Shown piece after piece: positions 1-7,676 of a stretch of DNA of 64,000 nt; the stretch's first letter is position 1; every line of letters starts with the position of its first letter. The position numbers and the translations under genes were made by a program. Source of the DNA: Corynebacterium curieae. GTDB taxonomy: Bacteria; Actinomycetota; Actinomycetes; Mycobacteriales; Mycobacteriaceae. Under the pieces are notes generated by a model. The model saw nothing but the letters and a program-made list of their open reading frames with translations, did no database searches and was not told where the DNA came from. The stretch spans positions 296,499 to 360,498 of the forward strand of contig NZ_JAKMUU010000002.1 in the NCBI RefSeq assembly GCF_027570035.1, written 5' to 3'.

Positions 1-809
1 CCGGGGTTGCCCAAATCATGGCGCTTGCCTTTGTGAACTACCACATGGACGGGCTCGCCCTCTTCAATGAGGAGCTCGATGGCGTCAGTAAGCTGCAGCT
101 CGCCACCTTTGCCCGGCTTGATGCGACGCAGGGCGTCGAAAATCTTGCGATCCAGCAGGTAGCGGCCAGTGGCCACAAGGTTAGACGGTGCATCTTCCAC
201 CGCGGGCTTTTCTACCATGCCCACGACTTTCTTCACAGCTGGGTCAGCGGTATCTTCCACATCGAATACGCCGTAGTTATAAGTCTGCTCGCGCGGTACC
301 TCGAAGGCGCACAGCACACTACCTCCCAAATCCGCGCGTACACGGGCCATTTCCGCCATGACGGTGGCGGGCAGCACAATGTCATCAGGGAGCATAACGG
401 CGAAGGAGTCCTCGTCTTCACCAAGCACTTCTTCTGCAAGGCCCACCGCGTGCCCCAAGCCCAGTGGCTTTTCCTGTTCCACCGCAACCGGGTGGATGAG
501 CTGGTTAGCGCGCTTGACCTTAGACACCTGCTCATCCTTGCCGCGCGCATCCAAGGTTTCCACCAGCTGCGGAAAGGCTTCAAAGTGGCGCATGACCTCT
601 TGCTTATCCGGGGCGGTGATCACCGCGAGGCGGCGCGCGCCCACAGAGGCCGCTTCCTCTGCAATGAGTTCGATGCCGGGAGTATCAACAACGGGCAGCA
701 GTTCCTTCGGAACCGTCTTGGTGGCGGGCAAAAATCGAGTGCCCATACCTGCCGCTGGAATTACAACCGTGGTGATTCCGCGGGCGGAATCTTCGCGTTC
801 TATAGCCAT
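1..809 (-). CDS. galU: UTP--glucose-1-phosphate uridylyltransferase, 3' part cut by window edge
   Basis: Makes UDP-glucose from UTP and glucose-1-phosphate in the cytoplasm, feeding cell-wall and glycan synthesis. The reading frame runs from an ATG at 809 off the left edge, about 269 codons of a family that is usually near 300 residues, so only the C-terminal end is missing. The N-terminus carries the sugar-nucleotidyltransferase signature: a hydrophobic VVIPAAGMGTRFLPATK stretch followed by KELLPVVD. No Shine-Dalgarno precedes the ATG; a TACGCT box lies 7 bases upstream, which suggests a leaderless transcript. It is divergent from fthC. Identification is confident. Confidence 0.93.
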   Translation of the reverse strand, partial: MAIEREDSARGITTVVIPAAGMGTRFLPATKTVPKELLPVVDTPGIELIAEEAASVGARRLAVITAPDKQEVMRHFEAFPQLVETLDARGKDEQVSKVKRANQLIHPVAVEQEKPLGLGHAVGLAEEVLGEDEDSFAVMLPDDIVLPATVMAEMARVRADLGGSVLCAFEVPREQTYNYGVFDVEDTADPAVKKVVGMVEKPAVEDAPSNLVATGRYLLDRKIFDALRRIKPGKGGELQLTDAIELLIEEGEPVHVVVHKGKRHDLGNP

Positions 810-876
810 GCACAATAGCGTACAACGCCACATTATTTTCCCGTGCACCGCTACGCCGCAGGGTTATGATTAATTT
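810..876. promoter_or_regulatory. Divergent galU/fthC promoter region, both probably leaderless
   Basis: The 67-base gap between two divergent start codons carries a TATGAT box at 865-870, six bases before the fthC ATG. On the other strand a TACGCT box at 817-822 lies seven bases before the galU ATG. Neither start has a purine-rich ribosome site. In corynebacteria a TAnnnT -10 box at this distance puts transcription start at the A of the ATG. No good -35 hexamer is visible. This is inferred from sequence only. Confidence 0.55.
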
Positions 877-1452
877 ATGACCTCTTCCATCACCGCCAAA
901 AACGAGCTGCGCGCCCGCTTGGTCCAGGCCCGCCGCGAACTTGCTTCCGAGGACCACGATGCTTTTACCGCCGCTGTGCGCGAGCACCTAGAATCCGAGC
1001 TCACTGAGTCCATGACCGTTGCCGCCTATTGGCCGCTGGGCTCCGAACCGGGCGGTGCCGACTTCGTGCCGTGGCTAAAGGAGCATGTCTCTCGCGTTCT
1101 ACTTCCCATCTCTGGAGAGAATGGCACGCTGACCTTCGCTGAATACCGCGGCAAGGATGCAATGCGCGAAAGCGCAATGGGTTTAAATGAGCCGCAAGGC
1201 CCGAGTTTCGATAGCAGTGTGCTGGCCGAATGCGACCTCGTATTGGCCCCCGCCATGGCCGTTGATGCCAAGGGCAACCGCATGGGCAAGGGAGGCGGTT
1301 ACTATGACCGCGCGCTGGAGCCACTGCCCCACGGCAAGCCACCGGTTTTTGCCATGGTCTACCCCACCGAGTTCGTGGACGAAATTCCTACCGAAGATCA
1401 TGACCGCAAGGTCGATGCCGCAGTCACAGCTGAGGGCATTACCCGCTTCTAG
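877..1452 (+). CDS. fthC: 5-formyltetrahydrofolate cyclo-ligase
   Basis: A 191-residue member of the 5-FTHF cyclo-ligase (MTHFS/YgfA) family, which converts 5-formyl-THF to 5,10-methenyl-THF using ATP and returns folate to the one-carbon pool. The C-terminal family signature is present as GNRMGKGGGYYDR (about residues 131-143), preceded by LVLAPAMAVD. Length is typical. The start at 877 is the first ATG, six bases after a TATGAT box and without a Shine-Dalgarno. Linkage to galU and, further on, mscL follows the corynebacterial order. Confidence 0.93.
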   Translation: MTSSITAKNELRARLVQARRELASEDHDAFTAAVREHLESELTESMTVAAYWPLGSEPGGADFVPWLKEHVSRVLLPISGENGTLTFAEYRGKDAMRESAMGLNEPQGPSFDSSVLAECDLVLAPAMAVDAKGNRMGKGGGYYDRALEPLPHGKPPVFAMVYPTEFVDEIPTEDHDRKVDAAVTAEGITRF

Positions 1453-1509
1453 TTTTAGGCGCAGGGATGGCGCGGGAACCATTTGGGGCTCCGGGCAGTC
1501 TAAAAATAT

Positions 1510-2232
1510 ATGCCCTCTTTACATACCCCTCGCCTGCTCTCTACCTTGCGCACACCTGGCCACCGCCGCGGCGTGCTCATGCGCCGCATCATCGCGGTGG
1601 CCCTGCTTATCGCCGCGCTCGTTTCCGCGCTCTCGGCCGCTAAGGAGTTACCGCGCGTTCCCGTATTTAGCCGCGATCTCCCAGCTGGGGCAGAGCTTGC
1701 GCTTTCCGACGTCGAATTGGCCCGCCTGCCCGCTTCCTCCATCCCCGAATCTGCAGTGGCTAAAGAGCCGGAGGAGCTCAGCGGCCGCGTTATTACCGCT
1801 GCGGCTAGCAAGGGTGAAGTTATCACCGATACGCGTCTATTGGGCGAGGACCTTGTCTCCAGCCTGGTCGACCCCTCTGGGGGCAAGGCAGGTCGCATGA
1901 TTCCAGTTAAACTCGCCGAGCCCGACATCATTCCGCACCTACATCATGGCGATACCGTAGATGTGGTTACCGCCGTCGGCGCGACTTCTTCTGCTGCCCA
2001 CCCGGGTGCGGCGGAGGACGCCCCCGCAGCGCGCGTCGTTGCTTCCGGCGGCCGGGTGGTATCAACCTCTACTTCCGAAGGTGAAGCCTCTTCCTCTACG
2101 GTTTTGCTCGCCTTGCCCAATGACCACGCTAATGATGTAGCTGCCGCGTCACTGAGCCAGCCGCTAACCGTGGTTATCGTGGGTGATAGGGCTCACCCAC
2201 AAAATAAAAGCCGAATGCTAGGAACATCTTAG
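1510..2232 (+). CDS. SAF-domain secreted or membrane-anchored protein (CpaB/RcpC-like)
   Basis: 240 residues. After a basic N-terminus there is one hydrophobic segment (about residues 24-43, beginning MRRIIAVALLIAALVSALSA), then a SAF-type beta-clip domain (VFSRDLPAGAELALSDVELARLP) like those in Flp-pilus CpaB/RcpC proteins. The rest is Ala/Ser/Val-rich with a hydrophobic beta strand near the end (LTVVIVGD). No pilus genes flank it, so an assembly role is not supported; a cell-envelope role is a guess. An internal ATG at 1579 would start right at the hydrophobic segment. I chose 1510 because no ribosome site precedes 1579. Homologues sit next to fthC in other corynebacteria. Confidence 0.7.
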   Translation: MPSLHTPRLLSTLRTPGHRRGVLMRRIIAVALLIAALVSALSAAKELPRVPVFSRDLPAGAELALSDVELARLPASSIPESAVAKEPEELSGRVITAAASKGEVITDTRLLGEDLVSSLVDPSGGKAGRMIPVKLAEPDIIPHLHHGDTVDVVTAVGATSSAAHPGAAEDAPAARVVASGGRVVSTSTSEGEASSSTVLLALPNDHANDVAAASLSQPLTVVIVGDRAHPQNKSRMLGTS

Positions 2233-2244
2233 GCGGTGTGTAAA

Positions 2245-3126
2245 GTGAGCTCTATGGAAGGATCGCTGTTTGAAAGAATGTCAGTCCTCACTGAGTTGAC
2301 GGCAGCGGATCACTCACTGGCCATCTATTTTTCCAAATCATTTCCTAATTTGGCGTTTCAGAACTTAGAAGCAATCGGAAAGGGCGCAGGAGTTAGCGTA
2401 GCATCCGTGACTCGCTTTGTTCGCAAATTAGGGTATTCAGATTTTAAGGATTTTTCTACCCAACTTAAAGCTGAAGTTTCTGCTAATTTCGATCGGCCCC
2501 TCACGCGACTGACTTCGCGTGAGAAGGCGATCGACGCCGATGAATTAACACAACATTTTTCTCAAGTCGCCCGAGAGCTTGAACACTCTTTACCTAAGCT
2601 TTCATCCACTCAATTCCGACAAATAGCTGACCTTATGGCAGATGAATCTCGCCCACTTTACCTCACCGCAGTAGCCTCAACGCGAGCTCTCATGGAATAT
2701 TTTTACATGCTGCTGAAGTATCATCGCTCTCAAGTATTTCTCCTACCCCATGTTGAGGCGCATCCTCACGTATTGGCAGATATTGATTCCTCAGGGGTAC
2801 TTTTCACCGCCAATTTTGACCGCCACCCGCGCCCAATCGAGATTGCTTTGCGATATGCACGATCGCAATCTGCCACCACTATCCTGTTAAGCAATCGAAC
2901 TGTGACCCCACTTCAGACCTATGCAGACCATGTACTTGTGCTTGATAGCAATCCAAACCCACGTTTCAAGAGTCGAGTGGGCATGTTAACGGTTTTGGAA
3001 GCACTGCTAACCGCCATTCAACACCGCCGACCCGAACGCGTAGAAGAACGCATCAAGACGATAGAAAAGCTCATCGATGAGGAAGGCAATTTTATTACCC
3101 CGCGCATTTCCAGTTCAGTGGAATGA
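2245..3126 (+). CDS. MurR/RpiR-family transcriptional regulator
   Basis: About 293 residues with the RpiR layout: an N-terminal helix-turn-helix of the HTH_6 type (GAGVSVASVTRFVRKLGYSD) and a C-terminal SIS-like region (about residues 130-270) that in this family binds a phosphosugar or other small ligand. GTG at 2245 is chosen because AGGCGG lies eight bases upstream; ATG 2254 is an alternative. Codon use is AT-rich compared with the gene before it. It ends one base before the stop of the convergent lyase gene. The likely target is the lyase-dcuC operon, whose promoter region holds an inverted repeat. The ligand is unknown. Confidence 0.85.
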   Translation: MSSMEGSLFERMSVLTELTAADHSLAIYFSKSFPNLAFQNLEAIGKGAGVSVASVTRFVRKLGYSDFKDFSTQLKAEVSANFDRPLTRLTSREKAIDADELTQHFSQVARELEHSLPKLSSTQFRQIADLMADESRPLYLTAVASTRALMEYFYMLLKYHRSQVFLLPHVEAHPHVLADIDSSGVLFTANFDRHPRPIEIALRYARSQSATTILLSNRTVTPLQTYADHVLVLDSNPNPRFKSRVGMLTVLEALLTAIQHRRPERVEERIKTIEKLIDEEGNFITPRISSSVE

Positions 3127-3127
3127 A

Positions 3128-4459
3128 TTAATCCCTGGCCGACTCCGAAATTTCTACAGCTCGGCCAAGATAGTTTTGAGGATCAGTGAGTGAATCCAAA
3201 TCAAGCCTGCCTTCCAAAGCAGCAAGCTGAGGGCGCGTACGACAGAATTCGCTCAAAGTCATTCGCTTTTCTCGATATTCCTTAGCAAATTCCTGCAACA
3301 CATCATGAGCAGTTCCGTGCCCAATATGCGGAGCAAGTGCCATCATTATTCCTTCCGACATGAGGACAGGGCCGCCCTTGCGAATTCCAGCTTCCAGCTC
3401 ATCCGTGTCAAAAATCAGACGGGAAAAGAGAAAGTTTAATTTAGCCGCCGCGCCGTCGACTGCGACAAAAATCTGTGGAATCAGGTCTCGGTGGACTTCG
3501 GATTGCCGGTGATCTCGCTCGAAGGTTGCTGGGGGTTGTGTAAGCAACGTAGCGGCCATGCCACTCGCCAATCTCGCCGCCACAGATATTTTCATGGTAG
3601 TGAACGGATTTAGCTTCTGAGGCATTGTGGATGATCCCGAAAGATGCGCATCCATTTCCTCCCGTACTTCCACAAGGTCGGACCCCTGCATGGCGAATAA
3701 ATCTTCGGCAATCTTGGCCAAGCTTTGTCCAAGCACCGCAACATTTAGCGCTAGTTCCATAATCGTATCGGAGCTTGCATGCCATGAAATAGTTTGTTCT
3801 ACTAGGTCAAGTTTTTTCGCAAGCCGCTTATTTAATTCTGGCCCTTGCTCACCTAAAGAAGCGAAGGTACCTACAGCACCGGTAAACTGAATTTGTTCAG
3901 TACGTGAGCGCATTGCCTGTAGGCGTTCACGACTGCGCCTCAACTCGGCATTCCACCGCGCAAACCGAGTACCCAAAGTCGTGGGAAGCGCATATTGACC
4001 ATTCGTGCGCGCCACCATCATCGTGTGAGCATGTTCATGCGCATTGTCGGCAGTTATCTTAACAAGATTATCGAGTCGGCGATGCAAAAGCGCGCTTGCC
4101 TCTTTTATCTGAAGTGCCCTGGCAGTGTCCAAGATATCCTGTGTTGTGGCACCAAAATGCACCCATCCCCGAGCTTTTTCAGGAATGACCTCACGTAATG
4201 CATCTAAAACCGCGACTAGTGGATTTCCTACGCCGCCTTTTCCTGCCTTGAGCAACAGCTCTTCACTAGGCTCAGCGTTTTCCAAAATCAAATCCGCAGC
4301 CTCACACGGAATAATGCCCAATTCAGCCTGTACCTTTGCCATTTCAGCTTCAACCTGAAAGATTCGTTTGATCAGCGATTTCTCATCCCAGATCCTTTCC
4401 ATATCCGCAGATACATATCCATTTTTTTGAAACGAAGAATTTAGTGCTCCGATTCCCAT
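3128..4459 (-). CDS. Adenylosuccinate lyase/fumarase-superfamily enzyme of unknown substrate
   Basis: 443 residues of the PurB/PcaB/aspartase superfamily, whose members eliminate fumarate or do related beta-eliminations. Visible blocks are HFGATTQD (101-108), RTNGQYALPTTLG (151-163) and the mobile catalytic loop GSSTMPQKLNP (275-285). True adenylosuccinate lyases have His in the RTHGQ block; here it is Asn153. That argues against a housekeeping PurB and for a different substrate. Start: ATG 4459 follows GGAGAAGGAG closely; an upstream in-frame TTG is unlikely. It is the second gene of an operon with the DcuC-type carrier 44 bases upstream. A fumarate-releasing lyase linked to a C4-dicarboxylate carrier is a sensible pair. 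The exact reaction is unknown. Confidence 0.8.
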   Translation of the reverse strand: MGIGALNSSFQKNGYVSADMERIWDEKSLIKRIFQVEAEMAKVQAELGIIPCEAADLILENAEPSEELLLKAGKGGVGNPLVAVLDALREVIPEKARGWVHFGATTQDILDTARALQIKEASALLHRRLDNLVKITADNAHEHAHTMMVARTNGQYALPTTLGTRFARWNAELRRSRERLQAMRSRTEQIQFTGAVGTFASLGEQGPELNKRLAKKLDLVEQTISWHASSDTIMELALNVAVLGQSLAKIAEDLFAMQGSDLVEVREEMDAHLSGSSTMPQKLNPFTTMKISVAARLASGMAATLLTQPPATFERDHRQSEVHRDLIPQIFVAVDGAAAKLNFLFSRLIFDTDELEAGIRKGGPVLMSEGIMMALAPHIGHGTAHDVLQEFAKEYREKRMTLSEFCRTRPQLAALEGRLDLDSLTDPQNYLGRAVEISESARD

Positions 4460-4503
4460 GATTTCTCCTTCTCCAAAAATCAAATACAGACGTAGAGAAC
4501 GTT

Positions 4504-5871
4504 TTACAGCAGTAAAAGACTCGAACCAGTCATAACAATGAATCCAACCGCGACTGGCAGAAGTGTGCGCCGTACAAGCTCAGTTGCCGAAATACCAACG
4601 CCTCCGGCTACTGAAATGATGACGCCTGAGACTGGCGAAACGGAACGGAAAAGCCCACTGGCGAACTCCATCGGAGTGATAATTGCCGCAGCAGAGCTAC
4701 CGAGTTCCCGGCTAACCTGCGGCACAAGGCTAGAAAAAGCAGAGAAAGCGCCCACGCCAGAACCGGTAAGCAAAGTTACGATACCAACAATAATGGTGAA
4801 AAGAATTGTAATGACAATTGCACCAGCACCCAATTTCTGACCACTGTCAATGAGCATCTGAATTGCACCAGTGGCCGTGAGACCGTTGGCAAAAATTTGT
4901 GCAGCAATAATGAGTGCTACAACTCCCCCAAACATCTTACCCATTCCTGTAAAGAAAGCCGTGGCATCCTGTGTCGCAGCGATAAAGGAACGGTGCCGTA
5001 TGCATTCACACACCATCGCTAGAAGCCAGACTATTAAAAAGGCTCCCACGGTTGTTAACTCAACGCTGTCATTTACCAACGGGCTAAAGAAAACTAACAG
5101 GACAATTGGAAGTGCCAAAAACAGTCCATAGAAACGCGGTCCTGCGTCACCGGAGCTACCACCTAAAACATTGGAGTCCTGATATTTCTCAAGGCCACGC
5201 TTATCGTAGTATCGCTGCACAAAGTAGTGCGTAACAGCAATTGCAATTGCTGTAGGGATAGCAACCACAAGTTGGTTTTGCACAAAATATACAACTGGCG
5301 AGAGCTCAATCGTCTTTGCTGCCAAGACCGAGGTACCTGAGGCCGGCCCCATTGGTAATGCAGAAGCTGTAGCAATTACCGCGCCCGCGGCAGCTGGACT
5401 CACCCCAGCTGTTTTTAGCACCGGTAGCAAAAGCACCATTAGAAGAATAGCTAGTCCAGCGGCGCTAGGAATAAACATGAAAAGAACAACACCCAAGAAA
5501 TACGTGCCAATCAAAATCACATAAGGGTGCTGAAACCTTGAAATGGGCGCCGCCAATGCTTCTACCAACGCTTGGGAAGCCCCAATCTTGTTCATATACG
5601 CAGAGAACCCACCAGCTGCCATAATAATCAAGCCAACACTCGTAAGCTGACTTCCTGCCACACTTTCAAAGATTCCAATAACATCTAACCAGCGGGAGCC
5701 TGTCGTTTCTTCCGGCTTCAATACGTCAAAATCCGGCTGGCAAGCAGTTGACACTGCTATCAATAAGAAACCAGCAAGCAGCAAAATAATAACTGGCTTA
5801 TGCCCCCTAACCAATAAATACCCTGCCCCAACGGTCACCACTAGAGCCAATAGCGCAAGAAAGACACTCAT
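4504..5871 (-). CDS. DcuC-type C4-dicarboxylate transporter
   Basis: 455 residues, almost entirely hydrophobic, with about 12 predicted membrane segments. The motif PMGPASGTSVLAAKT is typical of DcuC/ion-transporter carriers, which exchange or export fumarate, succinate and similar acids. ATG 5871 has AAAGGA upstream. It is the first gene of an operon with the lyase. Codon use is as AT-rich as the lyase and regulator, unlike mscL next door. Related short-chain fatty-acid or tricarboxylate carriers cannot be excluded by eye. Confidence 0.8.
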   Translation of the reverse strand: MSVFLALLALVVTVGAGYLLVRGHKPVIILLLAGFLLIAVSTACQPDFDVLKPEETTGSRWLDVIGIFESVAGSQLTSVGLIIMAAGGFSAYMNKIGASQALVEALAAPISRFQHPYVILIGTYFLGVVLFMFIPSAAGLAILLMVLLLPVLKTAGVSPAAAGAVIATASALPMGPASGTSVLAAKTIELSPVVYFVQNQLVVAIPTAIAIAVTHYFVQRYYDKRGLEKYQDSNVLGGSSGDAGPRFYGLFLALPIVLLVFFSPLVNDSVELTTVGAFLIVWLLAMVCECIRHRSFIAATQDATAFFTGMGKMFGGVVALIIAAQIFANGLTATGAIQMLIDSGQKLGAGAIVITILFTIIVGIVTLLTGSGVGAFSAFSSLVPQVSRELGSSAAAIITPMEFASGLFRSVSPVSGVIISVAGGVGISATELVRRTLLPVAVGFIVMTGSSLLLL

Positions 5872-5908
5872 TCAAATCCTTTCGCCTCACACCCGAAACA
5901 ATGTTACT

Positions 5909-5924
5909 TTTCCATCACTGGAAA
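5909..5924. promoter_or_regulatory. Candidate operator of the carrier-lyase operon
   Basis: A perfect inverted repeat, TTTCCA (5909-5914), tcac, TGGAAA (5919-5924), lies about 38 bases before the dcuC start. A TATTAT -10-like box on the minus strand (5940-5945) sits just upstream of it, so the repeat would fall at or just after transcription start, a position fit for repression. The convergent RpiR regulator is the obvious candidate binder; this is inference. A direct repeat of GAAATAT (5978-5984, 5987-5993) lies further upstream. Confidence 0.45.
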
Positions 5925-6107
5925 GCACTTCGTGTTACTATAATATCACTCCTGGTGTGACGCATTCTCACGTCCTAGAAATATTTGAAATATCTCACCG
6001 GAGGTCAGGGGAACAGTTGTGGTAAATTTTCTCCTAAACTAGAGTTTCCGTTGTCCATGGTTTATACCTACCCTTAGTTATTCCCAGAAAGGTTCGTGCA
6101 TTTCACC

Positions 6108-6596
6108 ATGCTCAAGGGATTTAAAGACTTCATTATGCGCGGCAACGTCATCGAACTTGCCACCGCAGTCATCATCGGCTCCGCCTTCACCGCGATCGTC
6201 ACCGCCGTTACTGACTCCATCATCCAGCCGATCATCAATTCCCTTGGCTCTGCTGAGGTGGACGGCCTAGGCTTCCAGATCACCGACAACAAGAACACCC
6301 TTGTGGACTTCGGCGCTGTAATCACCGCAGCGATTAACTTCCTCATCATCGCCGCAGTGGTCTACTTCCTCATCGTTATGCCGATCAACAAGCTCACCGA
6401 GGCTGCTAAGCGCCGCCAAGGTGTAGACCCTGAGGCTCCGGCACCAACCTCCGAGGAACTGCTTGCAGAAATCCGCGATCTGCTGGAGGCACAAAAGGCT
6501 TCCACCAATGGTATTTCGGGCACCGGTGCTACCGGTTCTACCGCCACCGATACCGATACCAATTTCGGCTCCGCTGGTGGTCGCCACCAGGCCTAA
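6108..6596 (+). CDS. mscL: Large-conductance mechanosensitive channel
   Basis: 162-residue MscL, the stretch-activated pore that releases solutes on hypo-osmotic shock. The N-terminus MLKGFKDFIMRGNVIELATA and first transmembrane helix are canonical. The second helix (FLIIAAVVYFLIVMPINKLTE) is followed by the usual cytoplasmic helix (SEELLAEIRDLLEAQK) and a longer Gly/Thr-rich tail. ATG 6108 matches the family start; an in-frame GTG at 6096 is too close to the AGAAAGG site. In M. tuberculosis mscL is likewise convergent with moaB2. Confidence 0.96.
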   Translation: MLKGFKDFIMRGNVIELATAVIIGSAFTAIVTAVTDSIIQPIINSLGSAEVDGLGFQITDNKNTLVDFGAVITAAINFLIIAAVVYFLIVMPINKLTEAAKRRQGVDPEAPAPTSEELLAEIRDLLEAQKASTNGISGTGATGSTATDTDTNFGSAGGRHQA

Positions 6597-6617
6597 TACT
6601 CGGCAATACGCAGCGTG

Positions 6618-6663
6618 AAGCCCGCGGTTATAACTTCTCCAGAAGCGATACCGCGGGCTTTTG
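6618..6663 (+). terminator. Rho-independent terminator of mscL
   Basis: Perfect 11-base arms AAGCCCGCGGT (6618-6628) and ACCGCGGGCTT (6650-6660), followed by TTTGTTG. It lies just after mscL and before the end of the convergent minus-strand operon. Confidence 0.85.
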
Positions 6664-6736
6664 TTGTACCTCGTGCATTTCCCTTTGTCCTCGGCCCCAT
6701 CTAGCCCATGCCTGTGAGGCCGACCCCTCAGGTCGA

Positions 6737-6967
6737 TTATCCGCCGTAGTGCGGGGGCTGGTTTTCTCTGTAGAATTGCTCACCTCGCTGGGCGGACTCC
6801 CCCTCCTCTGGTTCTGCTCCGGGGGATGCATCCACATCATCCACCGCGACTATGCGTTCTTCATCAGCGCCGGCAGCAGCGCCTCCTCCTGGCTGATCAG
6901 CACTGCGATCATAGTCAGCAGCGTCCGATTGGCGGAATACGCGCCGGCGATTAGCACGGGATGTCAT
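6737..6967 (-). CDS. Small acidic conserved hypothetical protein
   Basis: 76 residues with a basic start (MTSRANRRRVFRQSD), an acidic low-complexity middle and an aromatic end (EQFYRENQPPHYGG). It starts 15 bases after moaB2 stops, on the same strand, and is the last gene of the mprAB-htrA-moaB2 run. The FYRE..PPHYG-like ending looks conserved in corynebacterial small proteins at this spot, from memory. No membrane segment or known domain is visible and no function can be given. Confidence 0.6.
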   Translation of the reverse strand: MTSRANRRRVFRQSDAADYDRSADQPGGGAAAGADEERIVAVDDVDASPGAEPEEGESAQRGEQFYRENQPPHYGG

Positions 6968-6982
6968 AGTTAAACCTGGCAG

Positions 6983-7591
6983 TTATTGGACGCTGGATTG
7001 CTGCAGCTGGTCAATGAGGTGGTGCACCAATGGCGCTAAGGTAGCCATGCCGTCGCGTACCGCCGCACGCGACGGAGCGAGGTTGACCACTACGGTGGAG
7101 CCAGAAACGCCCGACAGACCACGAGAGGTGCAGGCATCGACCGCACCGCAGGCTTGGCCGGAAGAACGCAGCGCCTGAGCCACGCCGGGAACCATCTTGT
7201 CGATGACCGAACGGGTGGCCTCTGGGGTTTTATCGCGCGGGCCTACTCCAGTGCCACCGACGGTCAGGACTAGGTCCACGCCGCCTACCACGGCAGTCTC
7301 TATAGCTTGGCGGATCTTGGACTTCTTGGAACGCACGACGATGGCGCCGTCCACGCGGAAATTTGCCTCCGCGAGCAGCTCATTTACCAGTTGGGAGGTG
7401 CTATCGGATTGCTCACCAGGGTGGTCGGTGACGATTACGATTAGGGCGCGGCGCGGGGCCGCCACGCTATCTTCCTGCTCGCTCGCCAGCAGGAAGGCAT
7501 CATCTGGCTCGGCTACATCCATCAAGGAATCATGCTTGTTCTCGCCCTCCGGCTGTGCGGAGTCGGTCAAGTCGTGCTGCGAATCTGGCAT
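6983..7591 (-). CDS. moaB2: MoaB/MogA-family molybdopterin-binding protein
   Basis: 202 residues: an acidic N-terminal extension of about 45 residues, then the MoCF_biosynth fold (ALIVIVTDHP..., VDLVLTVGGTGVGPRDKTPEAT, GVSGSTVVVNLAPSRAAVRDG). MogA/MoaB proteins bind or adenylylate molybdopterin. No other molybdenum-cofactor gene is nearby; instead it lies between a pepD-type protease and mscL, exactly as moaB2 does in M. tuberculosis. Its enzymatic role there is uncertain. The ATG at 7591 has AAGGAG upstream. Confidence 0.85.
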   Translation of the reverse strand: MPDSQHDLTDSAQPEGENKHDSLMDVAEPDDAFLLASEQEDSVAAPRRALIVIVTDHPGEQSDSTSQLVNELLAEANFRVDGAIVVRSKKSKIRQAIETAVVGGVDLVLTVGGTGVGPRDKTPEATRSVIDKMVPGVAQALRSSGQACGAVDACTSRGLSGVSGSTVVVNLAPSRAAVRDGMATLAPLVHHLIDQLQQSSVQ

Positions 7592-7676
7592 TATTCTCCT
7601 TAAATTAAGGCAGTACGGCCTTTCGGCGGGGTGAGGTAGGGCGCATTCAGCACCTAAAGAGGTCTTGCACAGTAAT

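Larger units (their letters stand above)
2233..5990. other. AT-richer accessory cassette: regulator, lyase, dicarboxylate carrier
   Basis: The three genes at 2245-5871 are clearly lower in GC and use more A/T-ending codons than fthC and the SAF gene before them and mscL after them. The regulator is convergent with a lyase-carrier operon. The cassette lies between two genes that are otherwise close neighbours in related genomes. Together these suggest a horizontally acquired catabolic unit. No integrase, IS or flanking repeat is visible. Confidence 0.6.
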
